64,000 nt of DNA from positions 62,001 to 126,000 of the forward strand of contig NZ_FMBW01000012.1 in assembly GCF_900091725.1 (NCBI RefSeq), written 5' to 3'. This DNA is from Streptomyces sp. DvalAA-43 (lineage in GTDB: Bacteria > Actinomycetota > Actinomycetes > Streptomycetales > Streptomycetaceae). The position numbers and the translations under genes are program-made. The number at the start of each line of letters is the position of its first letter. Position 1 is the first letter of the stretch. Under the pieces are notes generated by a model. That model was not told the origin of the DNA, did not search any database, and saw only the letters and a list, made by a program, of their open reading frames with translations. Shown in pieces: positions 1 to 7,084 of this stretch.

Positions 1-243
1 GACCAGCCGGTAGCGGCGACCGTGCTCCGGGCCGCGCAAGCACTTCTCGGGCAGGAAGAGGGTGAGGTGGAGCCCGGCACACGCTTCACCGAACTCGGCG
101 GTGACAGCCTCACGGCGCTGTCGTTCTCCCAGTTGCTGAAGGAGATCCACCACGTCGACGTCCCTGTCGACGTGGTCATCAACCCGGTCAACTCGCTGCG
201 CCAGGTGGCCGATCACATCGAGCGGGCCCGGCGCCTGCTGTGA
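1..243 (+). CDS. C-terminal carrier domain of a multidomain enzyme (partial, starts before the window)
   Basis: The reading frame is open from the first base and ends at the TGA at 241-243, so only about the last 80 residues are visible. They form a phosphopantetheinyl carrier domain with the attachment motif LGGDSLTALS (serine near visible residue 36). The following stretch, KEIHHVDVPVDVVINP and then RQVADHIE, closely resembles the carrier domain of bacterial carboxylic acid reductases (A-T-R enzymes). In those enzymes a roughly 400-residue NADPH reductase domain follows. Here the protein stops right after the carrier, so it is either an A-T protein or a reductase gene that lost its end. Decayed transposase DNA begins just downstream, which fits loss by recombination. 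The carrier call is secure; the CAR relationship is inferred from motif likeness. Confidence 0.75.
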   Translation, partial: DQPVAATVLRAAQALLGQEEGEVEPGTRFTELGGDSLTALSFSQLLKEIHHVDVPVDVVINPVNSLRQVADHIERARRLL

Positions 244-289
244 CATGAGCGGTGCGTACGTCGGGGGAGCCTGGCCCGTCCGTGCCGGC

Positions 290-634
290 CGGTGCGGACC
301 TCGCTCCGGACCTTGGAAGTCATCGCATTTGGCGAGTCGGCGGTAGTAGTAGCCCTTGCCGGAGTGGAGCTTGCCCGCCCCGCGCCGGCGAGGGCCGCGG
401 CGGGACCGGATGGGCGGGATGCCCAGTCGCTCCCGACGGGCCGAACGACGCGGAAGGCAACTGCTGCCACAGGCAGCCCGACGTGGCCACGAACACGATC
501 GCGGCCAGCACCTCACGGTCGCCGTGCCGACGCCGCCCACCATCCTGAGGCCGCGACGGCGCCTGCGGCGCCACCCGCTGGAACAACTCCCACCACTCAT
601 CCGGCACCAGCCGCTCAACGATTCCCATGACCAA
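290..634 (-). pseudogene. IS5-type transposase remnant
   Basis: On the minus strand a frame opens near 628 with VERLVPDEWWELF and continues to EVLAAIVFVATSGCLW, the typical N-terminal DUF4096-like segment of IS5-family transposases. The similarity is lost after about 65 residues. A second segment in another frame (around 300-430) contains GKGYYYRRLAK, resembling the KGYDY-type stretch near the end of such transposases. The catalytic core between them is missing, so this is an internally deleted, frameshifted relic. No terminal inverted repeats could be defined. Confidence 0.6.
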
Positions 635-663
635 CGGACTTCCGAGTCAGCCAGACGAGATGA

Positions 664-800
664 CCTCCAGGTCCGTTTCCAGTAGTGGCCTCGTCCGGGT
701 CGGGCGAGGAAGCCTTGGCGGGCGAGGCGGCTGTGGGTGACGTTCATGTCCGGGGCGTCGGTGGGCAGGCCGAGTGCCGTGCCGTGCACGATCTGCTGGT
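664..800. repeat. Degenerate direct repeat, copy A (gene-end stub on the minus strand)
   Basis: This block matches 1461-1590 over roughly 100 bases, with a nine-base insertion in the other copy. Read on the minus strand both copies encode the same protein tail: MNVT(H/R)SRL, then RQGFL, PGRG and KRT. They are therefore two broken C-terminal fragments of one unidentified gene family. Together they bracket the acetyltransferase gene at 883-1503. Confidence 0.55.
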
Positions 801-882
801 AGGCGGTGCCTTGGTCGTGAGGACCGAACCGAGATCGGATATTCGGTGTTCTGCCCGCCCCGCGAGGACACAGGATGGTGCC

Positions 883-1503
883 ATGACTTTGGCCACCCCC
901 GTACTGCACACCGCTCGCCTGCGGCTGCGCCCCCTCACCGACGCCGACGCGGACCGTCTCTTCGCGATGCACAGCAACACCTACGTGATGCGCTACTGGG
1001 ACTCCCCGCCGTGGAACGAACGGGCCCGCGCCGAGCGCTTCATCGCGATGTGCCGGACGATGGCGGACGAAGGCACCGGGGCGCGGGCGGCCATCGACCG
1101 TGCTTCTGACGGGGCCTTCGTCGGCTGGTGCGGTCTCACCGGCTGGAACCCGGACTACCGCAGCGCGTCGTTGGGCTATGTCCTCGACGAAGCGATGTGG
1201 GGCCACGGCTACGCGACGGAGGCCGCGCACGCCTTGCTGCGGTGGGCATTCGACACACTGGATCTGAATCGAGTTCAGGCCGAGACCGATACGCGCAACG
1301 TGGCATCTGCCCGGGTCCTGGAGAAGATCGGATTCATGCGTGAAGGGACGTTGCGGGAAGACTGCGTCGTGAACGGCGAGGTATCCGACTCGTGGGTGTT
1401 CGGATTGATCAGGCGGGAGTGGCGTCGGCGGCCGTGCCGATCCCAGCCCGCGAAGAGCGGCTTTGAGTCCGTTTCCGGCAGCGGCCGCGTCCGGGTTGAG
1501 TGA
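883..1503 (+). CDS. GNAT-family N-acetyltransferase (RimJ/RimL type)
   Basis: This 206-residue protein is a GCN5-related acetyltransferase that would move an acetyl group from acetyl-CoA to an amine, possibly a protein N-terminus or a small toxic amine. The N-terminus TARLRLRPLTDADADRLF is the classic first strand and helix of the RimJ/RimL group. GYVLDEAMWGHGYATEAA contains the acetyl-CoA pyrophosphate-binding turn, and NVASARVLEKIGFMREG is the conserved C-terminal helix-strand. I chose the ATG at 883, where homology begins; a longer upstream frame has no family sequence. The last 20 or so residues run through copy B of a degenerate repeat, so the natural C-terminus may have been replaced. 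The substrate is unknown. Debris on both sides suggests a recombined, mobile context. Confidence 0.85.
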   Translation: MTLATPVLHTARLRLRPLTDADADRLFAMHSNTYVMRYWDSPPWNERARAERFIAMCRTMADEGTGARAAIDRASDGAFVGWCGLTGWNPDYRSASLGYVLDEAMWGHGYATEAAHALLRWAFDTLDLNRVQAETDTRNVASARVLEKIGFMREGTLREDCVVNGEVSDSWVFGLIRREWRRRPCRSQPAKSGFESVSGSGRVRVE

Positions 1504-1590
1504 GGAAGCCTTGACGGGTGAGGCGTCCAAGGCGGCTGCGGGTGACATTCATGGCCGGGTCTTGGGCGGGCATGCCAAGGAGTGTTGCTT
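1461..1590. repeat. Degenerate direct repeat, copy B
   Basis: Second copy of the block at 664-800. It carries an extra GTCCAAGGC relative to copy A. The minus-strand frame encodes the tail MNVTRSRLGRLTRQGFL with PGRG and KRT following. It overlaps the 3' end of the acetyltransferase gene and touches the WD40 remnant on the other strand. Confidence 0.55.
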
Positions 1591-1788
1591 GTACGGCCGT
1601 GAACGGCACACCCGTTGCGGTCACAGGCGGCGCGGACGGGACAGTGCGCATCTGGCAACTCCATACAGGCCGTTCCACCACCCTCTCGGGACCCGCTGTC
1701 GGGTCACTCGCCCTCTCCGGCCAAGGGCACCTACTCCTGGGAATGCGCAAGGACCTGGCCGTCTACTTCGGGACAGGTCCGTGCTCTT
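1575..1788 (+). pseudogene. WD40-repeat protein remnant
   Basis: The plus-strand frame reads VACTAVNGTPVAVTGGADG and then TVRIWQLHTG, which is one nearly complete WD40 blade of the kind found in long Streptomyces WD40 or caspase-WD40 proteins. A second, poorer blade follows, and homology then stops. There is no credible start codon or neighbouring blade, so this is a fragment left by deletion. Confidence 0.6.
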
Positions 1789-2174
1789 CGGAAAGGACTG
1801 CCGCAGCAACCCATTCGTACTCACTTTCGTGCCGCGTTGCCACGGGCTGTGCGCGTACACGAGGTAGATCTCAAGGCCGGTTTCGACGCGGAGCCGGGCA
1901 TGCTGTGTCTTGTTGGCGACCATCCGCTGCCGGCGTCGCTCGCGCTGCCCTCGACCGCCACTGTCGCCGTCGAAATCGCCCCGAAGCCCGCCCTCCCGTC
2001 CACCGAGCCGCCCGCGCCGCTCCCCAATCCGGTGCCGTGCGGGGCATGCGGCGTTTCATGTCCGCCGTGGCCACGGGAAAAAGGGGAGCTGATCGCTGTA
2101 TTCGGCGTACCTGTGATCAGTGAAACCCGCCCGTTCCGTTAGCATGTTCGAGCTCGCAACGATCACATTGAAAT
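1789..2174. other. Non-coding or decayed stretch
   Basis: No gene is recognised. Bases around 1915-1970 resemble 3638-3693 downstream of the PAP2 gene; both contain CGTCGCTCGCGCTGCC and encode SLALPS in one frame. The membrane phosphatase gene is therefore flanked by related debris. Confidence 0.4.
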
Positions 2175-3566
2175 ATGACAAAGCAGCTGAAATTGATATC
2201 TACGGTAACGCGAATGGTTTCGCGAATAGACGGCAGAACCAGGTTCGCTGCATGGCGTCAACCACGCGTCATGCTGTGGGTCGCGGTGAGTGTGACGGCC
2301 CTCGGATTCCTCATTGCACTGGAGGTCGCCGCTCGTCGGTACGGCGAGCCGGGGCCGATCACCGACCAGGCGCGAGAGGTGCTTTTCGCCCCCAAATCGG
2401 GGACGGTGCTGTACGTCAGTATGGCGTTGATGATGGTGGTGCTCACCTGGCGGCAGCGGTTCATCGCGGTCGGCGCCGCGATCGGCATCGACATCGTCTT
2501 CTGGCTCGTGCGGTGGGCGGTCGACGCCGAGATGATGTTCGGCAACGGCGCGTTGTGGGTGACTTTGGCCTGTGCCGTCATCGCTGTCACGCGCCGCACC
2601 GGCCGGGACCGTGTCCTGCTGCTGAAAGGCGTCGGACTGGCCCTGCTGCTGGTGGCCGGCCGCAAGACCGGCTACACCTGGCTGCTGATCACGTCGAAGA
2701 CCCGCCCGGCGGTGCTCGACCAGTACGTGGCGACCGCCGATCATGCGTTGGGCAACCCGTCGTGGGTGGTGGGCCGGATGGTCGCGGCGACCGGCACGGT
2801 CGGCGCCCACGTTCTCGAATGGGTCTACATCCAGCTCGCGGTGGCCGCGGTCGTCGTCACGCTGTACCAGCTGCGCAACGTGGCGGTCGAGCGTCGCTTC
2901 CCGGGCCACCATCTGGTGCGTACCTTTCTGGTCATCGGCCTGCTCGGGCCGGCCATCTACATGATCTTCCCGGTGGTCGGACCGATCTTCGCCTACGGCG
3001 CGGACGGGGGGCACTGGGCGGTGGCGGACCTGTGGCCGGACACGCCGCCGCCGGTCGGTGCCCCGCACTCGATGCTCTTCGACGAGATCACCCCGCGCAA
3101 TTGCATGCCCAGTCTGCACACGGCGTGGGCCACCGCGATCTTCGTTCATTCCCGCAAGGGGCCGCTGATCCTGCGAATCGCGGGCGCGTTCTGGCTGATC
3201 GCCACACTCGGTGCAACGCTGGGCTTCGGCTACCACTACGGCGCGGACATCGTCGCCGGTGTGGTGTTCACGCTCACGATCGAGACGGCGCTGCGCTCGC
3301 TCGACCGCGGCTGGGACTGGTCGGGAATCCAGCTGGTCGTCTACGGCGCCGCGGTCTTCGCCGGGCTCTTGGCGTCGTATCGCTATCTGTCGGTGGAGAT
3401 GGCCGGACATCCGTGGGTGTTCGGGCCGCTGCTCATTCTGGCGATGACCTCAGTGATCTACGGCTACGTACGGACCACCAAGCTGTGGGACCGGAAGGCC
3501 GCGTCGGCGTATCTCCCGGAACCGCGACGCGAACCGCAGCCCGAACCGCAGCCCGAACCGGCTTGA
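2175..3566 (+). CDS. PAP2-superfamily (PAP2_3-like) membrane phosphatase or inositolphosphotransferase
   Basis: A 463-residue polytopic membrane protein with about ten hydrophobic segments. The motif NCMPSLHTAWA (about residues 312-322) and FGYHYGADIVAG (about 353-364) correspond to the PSLH and HxxxD motifs of the PAP2_3 group, which hydrolyse or transfer phosphate groups on lipids or inositol at the membrane. The catalytic histidines of both motifs are present. The C-terminus is a short Arg-Pro-Gln-Glu repeat tail (EPQPEPQPEPA). No clear Shine-Dalgarno sequence precedes the ATG at 2175, so the start is tentative. Neighbours are debris, giving no pathway clue. A role in envelope lipid turnover is likely but inferred. 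Confidence 0.8.
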   Translation: MTKQLKLISTVTRMVSRIDGRTRFAAWRQPRVMLWVAVSVTALGFLIALEVAARRYGEPGPITDQAREVLFAPKSGTVLYVSMALMMVVLTWRQRFIAVGAAIGIDIVFWLVRWAVDAEMMFGNGALWVTLACAVIAVTRRTGRDRVLLLKGVGLALLLVAGRKTGYTWLLITSKTRPAVLDQYVATADHALGNPSWVVGRMVAATGTVGAHVLEWVYIQLAVAAVVVTLYQLRNVAVERRFPGHHLVRTFLVIGLLGPAIYMIFPVVGPIFAYGADGGHWAVADLWPDTPPPVGAPHSMLFDEITPRNCMPSLHTAWATAIFVHSRKGPLILRIAGAFWLIATLGATLGFGYHYGADIVAGVVFTLTIETALRSLDRGWDWSGIQLVVYGAAVFAGLLASYRYLSVEMAGHPWVFGPLLILAMTSVIYGYVRTTKLWDRKAASAYLPEPRREPQPEPQPEPA

Positions 3567-4000
3567 GTCATGTTGCAGCGGGTCATGGGCTGAGCGCCTC
3601 CCGGGTGGGGCCGGGAGCGTGGCCGAGCGCTGTGGCCGGCGACTGTCCGCTGTCGACGTCGCTCGCGCTGCCTTCGGCATCGCCGCGGTCGCCGTCCATG
3701 GAGGCCCGGACGCATGGGGCATGGGGCCGGTGAAGGACTTCATCTCGAAGATGAAGTCCCCCGATGTCCGCGCCGGGTACTTGTCGCCCGACCAGTACCG
3801 ACCTCCAGGGGCGACCGTGAGAGGCGGCCTTTCGTGCGTTCGGGGCCCGGTGGCCGAGCGGGGCCCAGGCCGGGAGACGGTCAATACGCGGCGCGGTCCG
3901 AGCGCGGCGCGGCCCCGTGTCGGCGGGTGATGTTCCAGAATTGCCGTGATGTCCCATATCGATGTGTGGCAGGCCCTCGGGACGGAACGGAGCACACCCC
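3567..4000. other. Intergenic region without a recognised gene
   Basis: No convincing coding sequence. It holds a block related to 1915-1970 and a perfect inverted repeat at 3735-3759. The last part is presumably the promoter region of the SDR/photolyase pair. Confidence 0.4.
3735..3759. promoter_or_regulatory. Perfect inverted repeat (11-bp arms, 3-nt centre)
   Basis: The left arm GGACTTCATCT pairs exactly with AGATGAAGTCC across the trinucleotide CGA. The arms are AT-richer than the surroundings and no T-run follows, so an operator is as likely as an RNA hairpin. The bound factor is unknown. Confidence 0.4.
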
Positions 4001-5563
4001 ATGGCGACGCACCCCCCGACCCCACCCGCATCGATGCCCGACCGGGCGCTCTGCCTGGTGACCGGTGCCAGCGGCTACATCGGCGGCAGGCTCGTCCCCG
4101 AGCTGCTCGACGCCGGCCACCGGGTGCGCTGCCTCGCCCGCACCCCGGCGAACCTCCGGGGCCATCCCTGGGCGGACCGCGTCGAGGTGGTCAAGGGGGA
4201 CGTCACCGACGCGGCGAGCCTGCGACAGGCGTTCCGCGACGTGGACGTGGCGTACTACCTCGTGCACTCCCTGGGCTCCGGGCACGGTTTCGAGGAGACC
4301 GACCGGCGGGCCGCCCGGACCTTCGCCGAACAGGCCCGCGCCGCCGGGGTGCGCCGCATCGTCTACCTCGGCGGCCTCACCCCGGCGGACGTCCCCGAGC
4401 GGGAGCTCTCCCCGCATCTGCGCTCACGGGCCGAGGTCGGCCGGATCCTGCTCGACTCCGCGGTCCCCGCCACCGTCCTGCGGGCCGCCGTCGTGATCGG
4501 CTCCGGCTCCGCCTCCTTCGAGATGCTCCGCTACCTCACCGAACGGCTGCCCGTGATGGTGACGCCGAGCTGGGTCGGGACCCGCGTCCAGCCCATCGCC
4601 GTACGCGACGTGCTGCGCTACCTCGTCGGCAGCGCGACCATGCCGCCGGACGTCAACCGGAGATTCGACATCGGCGGCCCGGACACCCTCACCTACCGGG
4701 ACATGATGGTCCGTTACGCGGCGGTCGCCGGACTGCCCCGGCGGCTCATCCTGCCGGTCCCCATGCTCACCCCGCGCCTGTCCAGCCACTGGATCGGCCT
4801 CGTCACCCCCGTGCCCGCCGCCCTCGCCCGCCCGCTCGCCGAGTCCCTGCGGTACGAGGTCGTCTGCGCCGAGCACGACATCGCCGCGTACGTACCCGAC
4901 CCGCCCGGCGCCCCGGTCTCCTTCGACAGGGCCCTGGCCCTCGCCCTTCAACGGGTCCAGGAGGCCCGGGTCACCACCCGCTGGTCCTCCGCCTCGCTGC
5001 CCGGCGCCCCCAGTGATCCGCTGCCCACCGACCCCGACTGGGCGGGCGGCAGCCTCTACACCGATGAACGCGAACGGGCCGTCGACGCCGACCCGCACGC
5101 CCTGTGGCAGGTCATCGAGGGCATCGGCGGGGAGAACGGCTGGTACTCCTTCCCACTGGCCTGGGCCGTACGCGGCTGGCTCGACCGGCTCGTCGGCGGA
5201 GTGGGGCTGCGCCGTGGCCGACGCGACGCACAACGGCTCCGGGTCGGCGACGCGCTCGACTTCTGGCGGGTCGAGGAGATCGAGCGGGGGAGCCTGCTCC
5301 GGCTGCGCGCCGAGATGCGACTGCCCGGTCTCGCCTGGCTGGAGATGCGCACCGAGCAGGACGGCGCCGGGCGGACCCGCTACCGCCAGCGCGCCCTCTT
5401 CCACCCGCGGGGTCTCGCGGGGCAGTTGTACTGGTGGAGCGTGGCGCCGTTCCACGCCGTCGTCTTCGGCGGCATGGCGCGGAACATCGCACGGACCGCC
5501 GAAAGGACCGCCGAGGCGAAGGGCGGCGCACCGGGTGCGAGGCCCCCGCGTTCCGCCCGGTGA
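4001..5563 (+). CDS. NAD(P)-binding SDR protein fused to DUF2867
   Basis: A 520-residue two-domain protein. The N-terminal 300 residues are an atypical extended SDR with the nucleotide-binding motif VTGASGYIGGRLVPELL, followed by the second-strand arginine (CLARTP) and KGDVTD. The C-terminal 180 residues form a DUF2867 domain (WQVIEGIGGENGWYSFPLAW and the GQLYWWSVAPFHA end). Such fusions act as oxidoreductases of unknown substrate. I start at ATG 4001, preceded by GGAACGGAG; an upstream GTG at 3962 adds only low-complexity residues. It lies 20 bases before the photolyase gene, so the two are probably co-transcribed, and similar pairs are known among light- or stress-induced actinobacterial genes. 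Substrate and regulation are not visible. Confidence 0.8.
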   Translation: MATHPPTPPASMPDRALCLVTGASGYIGGRLVPELLDAGHRVRCLARTPANLRGHPWADRVEVVKGDVTDAASLRQAFRDVDVAYYLVHSLGSGHGFEETDRRAARTFAEQARAAGVRRIVYLGGLTPADVPERELSPHLRSRAEVGRILLDSAVPATVLRAAVVIGSGSASFEMLRYLTERLPVMVTPSWVGTRVQPIAVRDVLRYLVGSATMPPDVNRRFDIGGPDTLTYRDMMVRYAAVAGLPRRLILPVPMLTPRLSSHWIGLVTPVPAALARPLAESLRYEVVCAEHDIAAYVPDPPGAPVSFDRALALALQRVQEARVTTRWSSASLPGAPSDPLPTDPDWAGGSLYTDERERAVDADPHALWQVIEGIGGENGWYSFPLAWAVRGWLDRLVGGVGLRRGRRDAQRLRVGDALDFWRVEEIERGSLLRLRAEMRLPGLAWLEMRTEQDGAGRTRYRQRALFHPRGLAGQLYWWSVAPFHAVVFGGMARNIARTAERTAEAKGGAPGARPPRSAR

Positions 5564-5583
5564 CCGATCCCCGGAGTGACACC

Positions 5584-6957
5584 ATGACCGTCTCCGTCGT
5601 CCTCTTCACCTCCGACCTCCGCCTGCACGACCATCCGGCGCTGCGCGCCGCCGTGGAAGCGGCGGACGAGGTCGTGCCGCTGTTCGTCCGGGACCCCGCC
5701 ATCGACCGGGCCGGATTCGCCTCGCCCAACCGGCTGGCCTTCCTCGCCGACTGCCTGACCGACCTGGACTCCGGTCTGAGGGAGCGCGGCGGGCGGCTGA
5801 TCGTGCGCGGCGGCGACACCGTGACCGAGGTGTGCGGCGTGGCACGGCAGGCAGGGGCCGACGAGGTGCACATGGCCGTCGGCCACTCGGCGTTCGCCCG
5901 CGCCCGGGAAGCGAGGCTGCGGCGTGCCCTGGCGGCCGACGGGCGCCGCCTCCGGACGCATGACGCCGTGACCACTGTGGTGCCGCCCGGCGACATCGTC
6001 CCGCAGGGCTCCGACCACTACGCCGTCTTCACCCCGTACTTCAGGCGCTGGTCCGGCGAACCGCTCCGGACGCCCCTCCCGGCCCCCCGGAAGGTGCGGG
6101 TGCCGCACGGGCTGCGCTCCGAGGGGCCGCCGGCGCGCACCTCGGTGGCGGGCGTCTCCGAAGGCCTGGCCACCGGCGGGGAGACCGTGGGACGCCGAAG
6201 GCTCGGGGCCTGGCTGTCCCGGCACGCCGACGCCTACGGGACGGGCCATGACGACCTCGGCGGCGATGAGACCTCGCGCCTCTCCCCGTACCTCCACTTC
6301 GGCGCGGTCTCGGCGACCGACGCCGTCCACCGGGCGCGGTCCCGGGGCGGCCTGGGCGCCGAGGCCTTCGTACGGCAGCTGTGCTGGCGGGACTTCCACC
6401 ACCAGGTGCTCGCCGCGCGGCCGGAGACGGCCACCGAGGACTACCGGTCCAGGGCCGACCACTGGCGGCGGGGCGAGGAGGCCGACGCGGACCTGCGGGC
6501 GTGGCGGGAGGGCCGGACCGGCTACCCCGTGGTGGACGCCGCGATGCGTCAACTCGCCCACGAGGGCTGGATGCACAACCGGGGCCGGCTGCTCGCGGCC
6601 TCCTTCCTCACCAAGACGCTCTACATCGACTGGCGGGAGGGCGCCCGGCACTTCCTCGACCTCCTGGTGGACGGCGACATCGCCAACAACCAGCTCAACT
6701 GGCAGTGGGCGGCCGGGACGGGCACCGACACCCGGCCCCACCGGGTCCTCAACCCCGTCCTCCAGGGCAAGCGGTACGACCCCGACGGGTCCTACGTCCG
6801 CCGCTGGGTCCCGGAGCTCGCGGAGCTGCCCGGCGCCAGGATCCACGAACCCTGGAGGCTGAAGGGACGGGACCGGGCCGCGTACGACTACCCCGAGCCC
6901 GTCGTGGACCTCGCCGACGGGCTCGCCCGCTTCCGGCACGCCCGGGGCCGGGACTGA
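5584..6957 (+). CDS. phr: Deoxyribodipyrimidine photolyase
   Basis: A 457-residue flavoprotein of the cryptochrome/photolyase family that uses light to split cyclobutane pyrimidine dimers in DNA. The N-terminal antenna-binding Rossmann domain starts at VVLFTSDLRLHDHPAL. The FAD domain carries CWRDFHHQ, GYPVVDAAMRQL, GWMHNRGR and NNQLNWQWAAGTGTDTRP (from about residue 368), then RVLNP and YVRRWVPEL. Every segment of the class I signature is present and the length is normal. ATG 5584 directly begins the antenna domain and follows the SDR stop by 20 bases, indicating an operon. Whether it repairs DNA or signals cannot be told from sequence alone, but CPD photolyase is by far the likeliest. Confidence 0.93.
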   Translation: MTVSVVLFTSDLRLHDHPALRAAVEAADEVVPLFVRDPAIDRAGFASPNRLAFLADCLTDLDSGLRERGGRLIVRGGDTVTEVCGVARQAGADEVHMAVGHSAFARAREARLRRALAADGRRLRTHDAVTTVVPPGDIVPQGSDHYAVFTPYFRRWSGEPLRTPLPAPRKVRVPHGLRSEGPPARTSVAGVSEGLATGGETVGRRRLGAWLSRHADAYGTGHDDLGGDETSRLSPYLHFGAVSATDAVHRARSRGGLGAEAFVRQLCWRDFHHQVLAARPETATEDYRSRADHWRRGEEADADLRAWREGRTGYPVVDAAMRQLAHEGWMHNRGRLLAASFLTKTLYIDWREGARHFLDLLVDGDIANNQLNWQWAAGTGTDTRPHRVLNPVLQGKRYDPDGSYVRRWVPELAELPGARIHEPWRLKGRDRAAYDYPEPVVDLADGLARFRHARGRD

Positions 6958-7084
6958 GCCACGGCGCGAACGGCCGGCGCGGAGCTGTTCCACAACGGCT
7001 GCCGTATGTCCAACTTCCGTCTTGATCTGCCTACTTGACACTATAGTGATCGCCGATTCGCCCTCCGACGACTCGGGAGTACGG

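Noticed and set aside
2163..3410. Long minus-strand open frame opposite the PAP2 gene
   Set aside because: It is Arg/Gly/Asp-rich shadow coding caused by high GC; the plus strand has a clear membrane protein with PAP2 motifs.
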